Source: Lachnospiraceae bacterium
GTDB taxonomy: Bacteria > Bacillota > Clostridia > Lachnospirales > Lachnospiraceae
DNA length: 64,000 bases
NCBI GenBank assembly: GCA_017940415.1
Contig: JAGAYR010000016.1
Location: 124,001-188,000, forward strand
Reading direction: 5' to 3'
Part shown: piece after piece, positions 17,647-26,479 of the stretch
Layout of the letters: each line of letters opens with the position of its first letter
Position numbering within the stretch: position 1 is the stretch's first letter
Position numbers and translations under genes: made by a program
The notes under the pieces: generated by a model
Told to the model about the DNA's origin: nothing
The model's database searches: none
What the model saw: the letters and a program-made list of their open reading frames with translations, nothing else

Positions 17647-18243
17647 TTAGCCCTTGTTCTCGTCCTTACCGCCGGGAAAAGGAATTACTTTAGGGTCAAC
17701 GCCACCTGATATGATCGATGCAACCTTTCCGGCCTTTTCAAGTCTCTCCCTGGCTTCCTTCTGCTTTTTCATAACAATTGCAGCAACAAGATTCTTGGGG
17801 ATCACAATATTCTCCATAAAGGGATTGATCACGATTCCGTAAGTAGTGTTCTCACTTCCGTCGGGATTGGGAGTAAGAATAAATCTTGCAAGATCGGAGA
17901 ATCTGACAGCCACCGTCTCTTTGACAAATTCTTCGGGGAGTGCCGAAGCGCCTTCCATCTGCTGCGCTTTGGCAACAGTGGCATTATCGGTAAATGCAAC
18001 GAAGAATCTTCTTCCGTCGGAACCTGTCAAAATAGGAAAACGGAACTGTGCTTTTCCGTTGACCAGCTTTTCTCCGTCGGGACCGACTTCAGCCTTGACT
18101 TCGGCAGGAGCAAGAAACTCTGCCTTATCAAGTTCTTCCATAAACATTTCCTGATGTTTGGGATCGGGAGTTTTTCCGTCAGCCTTGATAAGCTGCATTA
18201 CGCCGACCAGCATGGGATTTGAAACTGTTTTATTTAATTCCAT
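17647..18243 (-). CDS. SseB-like N-terminal domain protein
   Basis: This 198-residue soluble protein resembles the SseB family, whose role is poorly defined. Seen here are the family-like segments LMQLIKADGK-type start (GVMQLIKADGK), DKAEFLAPAEV, QFRFPILTGSDGRRFFVAFTDNATV and GIVINPFMENIVIP. A Lys/Glu-rich helix closes the protein. I chose the ATG at 18243, preceded by CAGGAGATAAG; the frame extends 19 codons into the hydratase gene. The start lies 1 nt after the hydratase stop, so the two are coupled, and a terminator follows. I do not know what this protein does for the hydratase. Confidence 0.7.
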   Translation of the reverse strand: MELNKTVSNPMLVGVMQLIKADGKTPDPKHQEMFMEELDKAEFLAPAEVKAEVGPDGEKLVNGKAQFRFPILTGSDGRRFFVAFTDNATVAKAQQMEGASALPEEFVKETVAVRFSDLARFILTPNPDGSENTTYGIVINPFMENIVIPKNLVAAIVMKKQKEARERLEKAGKVASIISGGVDPKVIPFPGGKDENKG

Positions 18244-18244
18244 C

Positions 18245-20539
18245 TTATCTCCTGTTGAAATTGATGAGGCATCCCTTAAGGATGATCTGTCTCTCCTCAT
18301 CGGTCAGACTTCCGAGTGTCATGGTGAATTCTTTAAGCTCACCCGAAGCGGTATCAACCATATATGCTTTTACGCTGTCTGCCTTATCGATAACCGCCTG
18401 CTTAATGCCGGGCACGAAGAGGTAATCAAGGTTCTTGAAAGGAAGCTCGCCTTCGGGAATGATGAAAGGAAGCATTCCCCAGTTGATAAGATTTGATCTG
18501 TATCTCTTGGTAGCGTACTCATTGGCAATGTTAGCCCATCCTCCGAGAACTCTCTGACAGGATGCTGCCTGCTCTCTTGCGGAACCGTCTCCGGGTTTTA
18601 CTGCGAAGATGGTGGATCCGATACCGGTGTTGTCTTCCTTAGCATCAGGGAAGTTCTTATTTACTGCAGCAATAACAGACTTGATCTCATCTGTCATATC
18701 CGCAAATGAGGTACCTGCTTCTCTCTTCTCTTCCTGAGTTCTTACTTCCTTGGCACGTCCCACATATTCGGGATCCTTACGTGAAAGTGCAAACTCTGCA
18801 AGTCCGAGAGGATTTGATCTGTAGCTTGAAGTCTCTCCGGAAGGGATCAGCTCATCGGTAGTGGTAACGGGATCATGAATCTCGGATACGACTTTAAGGA
18901 TGAGATTGTCCTGAAGAGCGGGCATCTTGGGCCAGTCCTTGATGTTGGGTCCGAGAATAAGCTTCTCTTCGGGAGCAGGCTTGTTACCTGAGTTGAATAC
19001 TCTCTTCTGGTAGATACCTGCATCGAAGTGATAGGTATATTTATTGAAGCCTCCTTCGAAGTTCTCGGCACTGGTAAGCACACCGCCGTTTGCTGCGGTT
19101 GCCGCGATACTTCTTGCGTCCATAAGTGCAACGGACGCAACCTGACCGTTCTGAACCTTGGAACCTTCTCTGTTAGGGAAGTTTCTGGTTGAGTGACGGA
19201 TTGAAAATGCGTTATTGGAAGGAGTATCTCCTGCTCCGAAGCAAGGTCCGCAGAACGCAGTCTTAAGGATTGCTCCGGTCTCAAGAATGGTTGCTGCACA
19301 TCCGTTCTTGATGATCTCCATGTATACGGGCATTGATGCGGGATAAACGCTGAGAGTGAATTCCCCGTCTCCGATGGACGCACCCTTGAGGATATCTGCT
19401 GCAGCGCAGATGTTTTCGAATCCGCCGCCCGCACATCCTGCGATGATACCCTGATCTACATAGAACTTGCCGTTTTTGAGTTTGCTCATGAGTTCAAACT
19501 CAACCTTGTCGCCGAAGGAAACCTTAGCTCTCTCCTCAGCCTCATGGATGATATCCTCGGGATTTGCATTGAACTCATCAATGGTAAATGCATTGCTGGG
19601 GTGGAAAGGCATAGCGATCATGGGCTTGATCTCGGAGAGATCTACGATAACCGCTCCGTCATAAAATGCAACGGCTCCGGGATCCATCTTATAATAGTCT
19701 TCTCCGCGTCCGTGAATTTCCAGGAATTCCTTGGTCTTGTCATCGGTAACCCAAATAGATGACAGGCATGTCGTTTCTGTAGTCATTACATCGACGCCGA
19801 TTCTGAAATCTTCGGAAAGATTTGCTACGCCGGGTCCTACGAACTCCATTACCTTATTCTTAACATATCCGTTCTTGAATACTGCGCCGATGATAGCAAT
19901 GGCAACGTCCTGAGGTCCTACTCCCTTTCTGGGTGAACCGGTGAGATAGATTGCAACGATACCGGGCATCGCAACATCATAGGTCTGTCCCAGGAGCTGC
20001 TTAACAAGCTCGGGGCCGCCTTCTCCCATTGCCATTGTTCCGAGTGCACCGTATCTGGTGTGTGAGTCTGAACCGAGGATCATCTTGCCGCATCCTGCCA
20101 TCATCTCACGCTCGAACTGGTGAATAACTGCCTGGTGAGGAGGTACATAGATTCCGCCGTACTTTCTGGCAGCAGAAAGTCCGAATACATGATCGTCCTC
20201 GTTGATGGTTCCGCCTACCGCACAAAGGGAATTGTGACAGTTGGTAAGAACATAGGGGATAGGGAACTTCTCAAGTCCCGATGCTCTTGCAGTCTGGATG
20301 ATTCCGACGAAAGTAATGTCATGGCTTGCTAGGGAATCATACTTGATCTTAAGATTCTCCATATTGCCGGAGGTATTGTGCTTTTCCAGAATGGAATAAG
20401 CCATGGTGGAGCGCTTTGCCGATTCTTTATCGGGAGCGTTTCCGGTAAGTGATGTGATTTTTGCGCTTGCCTCCGCATTATCCTCAACGAGCTCAGTGCC
20501 GTTTACAAGATATGCTCCGCCGTCTGTAAGTCTGATCAT
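18245..20539 (-). CDS. Aconitase-family hydratase (YbhJ-like)
   Basis: This 764-residue protein belongs to the aconitase/3-isopropylmalate dehydratase superfamily but to the divergent group often named hydratase. Visible blocks are [21 protein letters not shown] near the N-terminus, [10 protein letters not shown], and [15 protein letters not shown]. The single Cys of GCAGG and the CxxC of CGPC would supply the three ligands of a [4Fe-4S] cluster. The swivelling C-terminal domain includes [20 protein letters not shown]. The substrate is uncertain; it need not be citrate. The ATG at 20539 has GAGGAGATATTTT upstream. It follows glgP after a hairpin and precedes the SseB-like gene by 1 nt. Confidence 0.85.
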   Translation of the reverse strand: MIRLTDGGAYLVNGTELVEDNAEASAKITSLTGNAPDKESAKRSTMAYSILEKHNTSGNMENLKIKYDSLASHDITFVGIIQTARASGLEKFPIPYVLTNCHNSLCAVGGTINEDDHVFGLSAARKYGGIYVPPHQAVIHQFEREMMAGCGKMILGSDSHTRYGALGTMAMGEGGPELVKQLLGQTYDVAMPGIVAIYLTGSPRKGVGPQDVAIAIIGAVFKNGYVKNKVMEFVGPGVANLSEDFRIGVDVMTTETTCLSSIWVTDDKTKEFLEIHGRGEDYYKMDPGAVAFYDGAVIVDLSEIKPMIAMPFHPSNAFTIDEFNANPEDIIHEAEERAKVSFGDKVEFELMSKLKNGKFYVDQGIIAGCAGGGFENICAAADILKGASIGDGEFTLSVYPASMPVYMEIIKNGCAATILETGAILKTAFCGPCFGAGDTPSNNAFSIRHSTRNFPNREGSKVQNGQVASVALMDARSIAATAANGGVLTSAENFEGGFNKYTYHFDAGIYQKRVFNSGNKPAPEEKLILGPNIKDWPKMPALQDNLILKVVSEIHDPVTTTDELIPSGETSSYRSNPLGLAEFALSRKDPEYVGRAKEVRTQEEKREAGTSFADMTDEIKSVIAAVNKNFPDAKEDNTGIGSTIFAVKPGDGSAREQAASCQRVLGGWANIANEYATKRYRSNLINWGMLPFIIPEGELPFKNLDYLFVPGIKQAVIDKADSVKAYMVDTASGELKEFTMTLGSLTDEERQIILKGCLINFNRR

Positions 20540-20559
20540 AAAATATCTCCTCATAAATC

Positions 20560-20583
20560 GTACCGGAGCCGGAGCTCCGGTAC
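20560..20583. terminator. Perfect 10-bp hairpin between glgP and the hydratase gene
   Basis: GTACCGGAGC pairs with GCTCCGGTAC across a 4-nt loop, 7 bp after the glgP stop. There is no proper T-run on the minus strand, so it may be a weak terminator or a 3'-end stabilising hairpin. Confidence 0.5.
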
Positions 20584-20590
20584 ATTTTAA

Positions 20591-23098
20591 TTACTTATCT
20601 GTCTTAACCTTCCTCTTAAGTACAACTCTGTCAAGCTTCCAGATCTCATCAACATACTGCTGAATGGTTCTGTCGGAAGTGAACTTTCCTGAGCATGCCA
20701 CATTGAGTATCGCACTCTTTGCCCATGCAGCCTGATTCTCGTAGTACTCTACGATCCTTGCTCTCGCGTCGGAATAGGACTTGAAATCCTTGAGGATGAA
20801 ATATGTATCTGCCTTTGAAGTGGACTGAGTATTCAGAAGGCTGTTGTAAAGCGGTCTGAAAAGCTCGGTGTCGGGAGAATAAGTTCCGTTTATCAGCTGC
20901 ATGAGAACACGTCTGATATCGGGATCGTTGTTGAAGATCTGCATGGGATCGTACCCGCCGTTATTCTCGAATCCGATTACTTCATCGGAACTCATACCGA
21001 AGATAAATGCATTCTCTTCGCCGACTTCCTTGACGATCTCTACGTTAGCTCCGTCCATGGTTCCGAGAGTAAGTGCTCCGTTAAGCATGAACTTCATGTT
21101 ACCGGTTCCGGATGCTTCCTTGGATGCGGTAGAGATCTGCTCCGATACATCTGATGCGGCAAAAATAAGTTCCGCATTGGATACGTTATAGTTCTCGATG
21201 AATACGATCTTCATAAGACCCTTAACATCGGGATCGTTGTTGACCACGTCAGCTACTGAGTTGATAAGCTTAATGGTAAGCTTTGCATTTCTGTAACCGG
21301 CTGCAGCCTTTGCTCCGAAGATAAATGTTCTCGGAGTGAATTCCATATCGGGATGATCTTTGAGTTCATTGTACAGATACATGATATGGAGGATGTTCAT
21401 GAGCTGTCTCTTATATTCGTGCAGACGCTTTACCTGAACATCGAATATGGATCTGGGATCCACTTCTATTCCGTTATGCTCGGAGATGTACTTTGCAAGA
21501 CGAACCTTATTACGATACTTGATATTCATGAACTCTTTCTGAGCCTTCTTGTCGTCGGCATAGATGGCAAGTTCGTGAATATGAGGAAGATCGGTGATCC
21601 ACTCATCTCCTATATGTTCGGTAATCCAGTCCGCAAGAAGAGGATTTCCGTGAAGAAGGAATCTTCTCTGGGTGATACCGTTTGTCTTGTTGTTGAACTT
21701 CTCGGGGAACATCTCATAGAAGTCCTTAAGTTCCTGTTTCTTAAGGATCTCTGTATGAAGTTCCGCAACACCGTTTACGGAATATCCTGCTACGATAGCC
21801 ATATGTGCCATCTTGACCTGTCCGTCATAAATGACTGCCATCTTGCGGATCTTCTCGTTAACATCAACACCGGGAACATTCGAATACTTCTCTTTAACCT
21901 GCTCGATGAATCTTCTGTTGATCTCCTCAACGATCTGATAGATTCTGGGGAGAAGACGGCTGAAGAGCTCGATGGGCCACTTCTCGAGAGCTTCGCTCAT
22001 GATGGTGTGATTGGTGTAAGCGCATGTCTTGGTGGTGACATTCCATGCCTCATCCCATGAAAGTCCGTGGTCGTCCATGAGAACTCTCATAAGTTCCGCA
22101 ATGGCAACGGTAGGATGAGTATCATTGAGCTGGAATGTTACTTTCTCATGGAACTTCTTGATATCCTTATGGGCACGCATGTACTTCTCGACCGCTTCCT
22201 GAACGGATGCGGAGATGAAAAAGTACTGCTGCTTAAGTCTGAGTTCCTTACCTGCATAGTGATTGTCGTTGGGATAGAGAACCTCAACGATATTCTTGGC
22301 AAGGTTTGCCTGTTCAACGGATCTCTGATAATCACCCTTATCGAATGCATCGAGCTGGAAGCACTCTATCGGCTCTGCGTCCCATATTCTCAGGGTGTTA
22401 ACGATTCCGTTTCCGTAACCTACGATGGGAATATCGAAAGGAATTGCTCTTACGGACTGGTAGTCCTTCTGAGTGAAGATTCCTCTTCCGTTCTCATCTG
22501 TATGAAAATCAACATATCCGCCGAACTTGATCTCCTTGGCATATTCGGGGCGGCGGAGTTCGAAAGGATTTCCGTTTGCAAGCCAGTTATCGGGAACCTC
22601 TACCTGGTATCCGTCCTCGATCTTCTGCTTGAACATTCCGTAACGATAGCGGATTCCGCATCCGTATGCGGGATATCCGAGGGTTGCAAGTGAATCCAGG
22701 AAACAAGCGGCAAGTCTTCCGAGACCACCGTTTCCGAGAGCAGCATCCGGTTCCTGATCTTCGATCACATTCAGGTCAAGTCCCATTTCCTCACATGCTT
22801 CTTTGACAGGCTTGTAAGCCTCCATGTTAATAAGGCTGTTGCCGAGGGCTCTTCCCATGAGGAATTCCATCGACATGTAGTAAACCATCTTGGGATCTTC
22901 TTTTTCATATGCTTCCTGGGTCTCGATCCACATATCCATGATCTGATCCTTGATGGCATATGATACTGCCTGGAAGATCTGCTGGGGAGTTGCCTCCTCC
23001 ATCGATTTCCTGAAAAGTGTCTTTACATTGTAATTGACGCTTCTCTTGAAAAGTTCCTTATCAAACTTATCTCTCTTTGTAGCACCTGAATTCTTCAA
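20591..23098 (-). CDS. glgP: Glycogen/starch phosphorylase
   Basis: The enzyme releases glucose-1-phosphate from alpha-1,4-glucans by phosphorolysis. The pyridoxal-phosphate Lys region is intact in EASGTGNMKFMLNGALTLGTMDGANVEI. GNGGLGRLAACFLDSLATLGYPAYGCGIRY and QLNDTHPTVAIAELMR mark the GT35 fold. I chose a TTG start at 23098 (835 aa) with AAAGGAG at good spacing. A longer open frame to 23179 would overlap ileS by 49 bp and has no site. It lies 32 bp after ileS and probably shares its transcript. It works with the debranching enzyme at 50139 and Pgi at 48479 in glycogen use. Confidence 0.96.
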   Translation of the reverse strand: MKNSGATKRDKFDKELFKRSVNYNVKTLFRKSMEEATPQQIFQAVSYAIKDQIMDMWIETQEAYEKEDPKMVYYMSMEFLMGRALGNSLINMEAYKPVKEACEEMGLDLNVIEDQEPDAALGNGGLGRLAACFLDSLATLGYPAYGCGIRYRYGMFKQKIEDGYQVEVPDNWLANGNPFELRRPEYAKEIKFGGYVDFHTDENGRGIFTQKDYQSVRAIPFDIPIVGYGNGIVNTLRIWDAEPIECFQLDAFDKGDYQRSVEQANLAKNIVEVLYPNDNHYAGKELRLKQQYFFISASVQEAVEKYMRAHKDIKKFHEKVTFQLNDTHPTVAIAELMRVLMDDHGLSWDEAWNVTTKTCAYTNHTIMSEALEKWPIELFSRLLPRIYQIVEEINRRFIEQVKEKYSNVPGVDVNEKIRKMAVIYDGQVKMAHMAIVAGYSVNGVAELHTEILKKQELKDFYEMFPEKFNNKTNGITQRRFLLHGNPLLADWITEHIGDEWITDLPHIHELAIYADDKKAQKEFMNIKYRNKVRLAKYISEHNGIEVDPRSIFDVQVKRLHEYKRQLMNILHIMYLYNELKDHPDMEFTPRTFIFGAKAAAGYRNAKLTIKLINSVADVVNNDPDVKGLMKIVFIENYNVSNAELIFAASDVSEQISTASKEASGTGNMKFMLNGALTLGTMDGANVEIVKEVGEENAFIFGMSSDEVIGFENNGGYDPMQIFNNDPDIRRVLMQLINGTYSPDTELFRPLYNSLLNTQSTSKADTYFILKDFKSYSDARARIVEYYENQAAWAKSAILNVACSGKFTSDRTIQQYVDEIWKLDRVVLKRKVKTDK

Positions 23099-23130
23099 TA
23101 TCGTATCTCCTTTCAAAGAAATATGATTTG

Positions 23131-26100
23131 TCAGATTTTTTCGAGACTGATGGTAACTTTTTCGCCGTTGATATCCCATTCCTTAGAGAATGCGAAATCT
23201 TTGCCTGATGTAATTTCGTCTGCGAGAAGCTTAGTGGAGATCTGCTCCTCATTCTTTTTAACAATACCGAGAAGTTTCTCGTTTCCGTTCAGCGAGATGC
23301 GGATGTGATCCATGACTTCGAATCCGGAATCCTTACGCATGGTCTGAACCTTGGAAACAATCTCAGCGGCAAATCCCTCTTCAATGAGTTCCTCGGTAAG
23401 GTTAAGGTCGAGGACTACGGTCATGCCGTGATCTTCGGATGCTTCATAGCCTTCCTTCTTGGTCATTTCGATGAGAAGGTCTTCCTTGGTAAGCTCTACC
23501 GCATCGCCGTTAACGTCGAATGAAAGAGCGCCTTTGGATTCGAGCTCATCCATAGCTGCATTTCCGTCGATTTCCTTAAGGTACTTCTGGATTCCTCCGA
23601 GAAGCTTACCGTACTTGGGACCTACGGTCTTAAGCTGAGGCTTGAAGATATATGTGGTGAACTCTCTAACGTCCTCGGCAAAGAGAACTTCCTTGACGTT
23701 GAGTTCTTCTCTGATGATATCGATGTAGAACTCGTCAAGCTTCTCATCACTCTTGATGTACATCTTGGAGATAGGCTGACGGTTCTTGACTGCACCTTCG
23801 TTTCTGCATGCACGTCCGAGAACAACCGCATCGAGAACGGTCTCCATCTTCTCCTCGAGCTCAGTATCGATGAGTTTCTCATCTGCTACGGGATAATCGC
23901 AGAGATGGATACTCTCGGGAGCTGAGGGATCGGAATTTCTTACGATGTTCTGATAAATGCTCTCAGTCATAAAGGGGATCATGGGAGCAGCCACCTTGGA
24001 GATGGTAACAAGTGCGGTGTAAAGGGTCATGTAAGCATTGATCTTGTCCTGCTCCATTCCCTTAGCCCAGAATCTCTCACGGCTGCGGCGTACATACCAG
24101 TTACTCATCTCATCGACGAACTTCTCAAGTGCTGCGCCCGCCTCGGGAATCTTGTACTGGTCAAGGTCGGTGTCGACTTCTTTTACGCAGGTGTTAAGTC
24201 TGGAAAGAAGCCACTTATCCATAACAGGAAGCTTATCGTACTCAAGGCTGTACTTTCCGGCATCGAAACCGTCGATGTTTGCATAGAGTACGAAGAATGC
24301 ATATGTGTTCCAAAGAGTACCGAGGAACTTTCTCTGTCCTTCGATAACCGCTGACTCGGAGAATCTCTTGGGAAGCCAGGGAGCCGCGCTGGTATAGAAA
24401 TACCATCTGATAGCATCCGCACCGAACTTGCCGAGTGCTTCCATGGGATCTACGACATTTCCGAGATGCTTACTCATCTTTCTGCCCTGTTCATCCTGAA
24501 CAAGACCGAGAACGATGACATTCTCATAAGGGGACTTATTGAACAGAAGTGTTCCTTCAGCCATGAGGGAGTAGAACCATCCTCTGGTCTGGTCGACAGC
24601 TTCGGAAATGAATGCTGCGGGGAACTGTTGCTCAAAAAGCTCTTTATTTTCAAAAGGATAATGGTGCTGTGCAAAAGGCATCGCACCTGAGTCAAACCAG
24701 CAGTCGATAACTTCGGGAACTCTCTTCATTGAGCCGCCGCAGTCGGGACACTTGCAGGTTATCTCATCGATATAAGGTCTGTGGAGTTCGACGGTCTTAG
24801 CCTTCTCATCTCCGCTTGCAGCAAAGAGTTCTTCTCTGGATCCGATGCAGATTCTCTTACCGCACTCGCACTCCCAGATGTTAAGCGGAGTACCCCAGTA
24901 ACGGTTTCTGGAAAGAGCCCAGTCCTGAATATTCTCGAGCCAGTTTCCGAATCTTCCGGTTCCGATGGACTCGGGCATCCAGTGAACGGTCTTGTTGTTT
25001 CTTACAAGGTCATCCTTAACTGCGGTAACCTTTACATACCATGACTCACGTGCATAGTAGAGAAGGGGAGTATCGCATCTCCAGCAGAAAGGATAATCGT
25101 GCTCGAACTTGGGAGCATCGAAAAGTTTTCCGTCAGCATCCAGATCTTTGAGCACAAGGGGATCTGCGTCCTTAACGAACTTTCCTTCGTAAGGGGTATC
25201 CGCGGTCATGTTACCCTTGCTGTCTACGAACTGTACAAAGGGAAGGTCATATTCGCGGCCTACACGGGAGTCATCCTCACCGAATGCGGGAGCGATATGA
25301 ACGATACCGGTACCGTCGGTCATTGTTACATAATCGTCTTTAACGATGAAATGTGCTTTCTTGTGCTGCTTGTCAGCTGCCTTTGCCGCACCTTCGAAGA
25401 GAGGCTCGTACTCCATTCTCTCAAGGTCGCTTCCCACATACTTCTCAAGAACTTCGTAAGCAGGTGCATCGTCTGTCTTAAACTTGCCGAGAACGGTATC
25501 GCAAAGCGCCTCTGCAAGGATGTAAGTAAATCCGTCTGCTGCCTTAACCTTTACATAGCTCTCGGAAGGGTTAACGCAGAGTGCAACGTTTGAAGGAAGG
25601 GTCCAGGGGGTTGTGGTCCATGCAAGGAAGTAGAAATCCCCGTCCTTAGCCTTGAAACGAACGATGGCGGAACGCTCCTTTACGGTCTTATAGCCCTGCG
25701 CTACCTCGTGTGAGGAAAGAGGAGTTCCGCATCTGGGGCAGTAAGGAACGATCTTGAAGCCCTTGTAGAGCAGTCCCTTGTCCCAGATAGTCTTAAGAGC
25801 CCACCACTCGGACTCGATGTAATTATCGTCATAGGTGATGTAGGGATTGTCCATATCAGCCCAGAAGCCGATCTTGCCGGAGAAATCTTCCCACATTCCC
25901 TTATATTTCCAAACGGATTCCTTACACTTGTCGATGAAAGGCTCAAGTCCGTAGCTTTCGATCTGTTCCTTGCCGTTGATGCCGAGAAGCTTTTCAACCT
26001 CGAGCTCTACGGGAAGGCCATGAGTATCCCATCCGGCCTTTCTGGGAACCTGATATCCCTTCATGGTACGGTATCTGGGGATCATGTCCTTGATGGTACG

Positions 26101-26283
26101 GGTCTCTACGTGACCGATATGGGGCTTTCCGTTTGCGGTCGGAGGTCCGTCATAGAATGTATAGACCGGTCCTTCCTTGCGGGAATCAATGCTCTTTCTG
26201 AATATGTCATTCTCCGCCCAGAATTTTTCTACTTCTTCCTCTCTCTGAGTAAAAGAGAGATCAGAATTTACCTGCTTATACAT
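23131..26283 (-). CDS. ileS: Isoleucyl-tRNA synthetase, long (IleS2, eukaryote-like) type
   Basis: This class I synthetase charges tRNA-Ile. The HIGH motif is KPHIGHVETRTIKDM, and the KMSKS loop reads GRKMSKHLGNVVDP, with His in place of Ser. The CP1 editing region (about 190-400) includes FLAWTTTPWTLPSNVAL. The length of 1050 aa and the wording GWDTHGLPVELEVEKLLG match the IleS2 branch, which groups with eukaryotic cytosolic enzymes and is often naturally mupirocin-tolerant. That last point is family knowledge, not visible in sequence. The ATG at 26283 has AGGAGG upstream. A strong promoter and a leader hairpin with a T-run lie in front. Confidence 0.97.
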   Translation of the reverse strand: MYKQVNSDLSFTQREEEVEKFWAENDIFRKSIDSRKEGPVYTFYDGPPTANGKPHIGHVETRTIKDMIPRYRTMKGYQVPRKAGWDTHGLPVELEVEKLLGINGKEQIESYGLEPFIDKCKESVWKYKGMWEDFSGKIGFWADMDNPYITYDDNYIESEWWALKTIWDKGLLYKGFKIVPYCPRCGTPLSSHEVAQGYKTVKERSAIVRFKAKDGDFYFLAWTTTPWTLPSNVALCVNPSESYVKVKAADGFTYILAEALCDTVLGKFKTDDAPAYEVLEKYVGSDLERMEYEPLFEGAAKAADKQHKKAHFIVKDDYVTMTDGTGIVHIAPAFGEDDSRVGREYDLPFVQFVDSKGNMTADTPYEGKFVKDADPLVLKDLDADGKLFDAPKFEHDYPFCWRCDTPLLYYARESWYVKVTAVKDDLVRNNKTVHWMPESIGTGRFGNWLENIQDWALSRNRYWGTPLNIWECECGKRICIGSREELFAASGDEKAKTVELHRPYIDEITCKCPDCGGSMKRVPEVIDCWFDSGAMPFAQHHYPFENKELFEQQFPAAFISEAVDQTRGWFYSLMAEGTLLFNKSPYENVIVLGLVQDEQGRKMSKHLGNVVDPMEALGKFGADAIRWYFYTSAAPWLPKRFSESAVIEGQRKFLGTLWNTYAFFVLYANIDGFDAGKYSLEYDKLPVMDKWLLSRLNTCVKEVDTDLDQYKIPEAGAALEKFVDEMSNWYVRRSRERFWAKGMEQDKINAYMTLYTALVTISKVAAPMIPFMTESIYQNIVRNSDPSAPESIHLCDYPVADEKLIDTELEEKMETVLDAVVLGRACRNEGAVKNRQPISKMYIKSDEKLDEFYIDIIREELNVKEVLFAEDVREFTTYIFKPQLKTVGPKYGKLLGGIQKYLKEIDGNAAMDELESKGALSFDVNGDAVELTKEDLLIEMTKKEGYEASEDHGMTVVLDLNLTEELIEEGFAAEIVSKVQTMRKDSGFEVMDHIRISLNGNEKLLGIVKKNEEQISTKLLADEITSGKDFAFSKEWDINGEKVTISLEKI

Positions 26284-26299
26284 AAATTCCTCCTGTAAT

Positions 26300-26331
26300 A
26301 AAAACAAACCTCACCCTGGCAATGAGCGAGG
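26300..26331 (-). terminator. Leader hairpin with T-run in front of ileS (putative attenuator)
   Basis: On the minus strand CCTCGCTC pairs with GGGTGAGG (two G-T wobbles, 7-nt loop) and is followed by TTTGTTTTTA, ending about 17 nt before the ileS start. Since the promoter is at 26371-26399, this lies inside the leader. No T-box specifier or TGGNACCGCG antiterminator is visible. Confidence 0.55.
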
Positions 26332-26370
26332 CGTCTTTGCTTTCTCTACTATAAAAATGTATCAACCGCA

Positions 26371-26399
26371 ATTTTAGTGTAAAATGCCGATATTGTCAA
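26371..26399 (-). promoter_or_regulatory. ileS promoter
   Basis: TTGACA and TAAAAT are separated by exactly 17 bp, a near-consensus housekeeping promoter. Transcription would begin near 26363, giving a leader of about 80 nt. Confidence 0.75.
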
Positions 26400-26418
26400 T
26401 ATTATAGCGGGTTTTGCA

Positions 26419-26447
26419 TTGTTTTTTGATAACGCGAAATATATAAT
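26419..26447 (+). promoter_or_regulatory. Promoter of the diguanylate cyclase gene
   Basis: A perfect -10 TATAAT at 26442-26447 lies 17 bp after a weak -35 TTGTTT. The predicted start near 26454 falls downstream of the most upstream ATG (26450), which argues for a later translation start. Confidence 0.5.
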
Positions 26448-26479
26448 ATATGGGTAGTTATTTTATGAGGATCACAAAA

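Noticed and set aside
23099-23179. Upstream extension of glgP into the ileS 3' end
   Set aside because: The extension lacks a ribosome site and would overlap ileS by 49 bp; the TTG at 23098 with AAAGGAG fits both spacing and the expected N-terminus.
26386-26393. GCCGATAT as a sigma-28 -10 for the diguanylate cyclase gene
   Set aside because: No TAAA lies at the right distance, and a better TATAAT sits next to the gene.
26284-26400. T-box riboswitch in front of ileS
   Set aside because: The leader is only about 80 nt, with no specifier loop, AGTA-I type bulge or TGGNACCGCG antiterminator. Only a plain hairpin with T-run is present.
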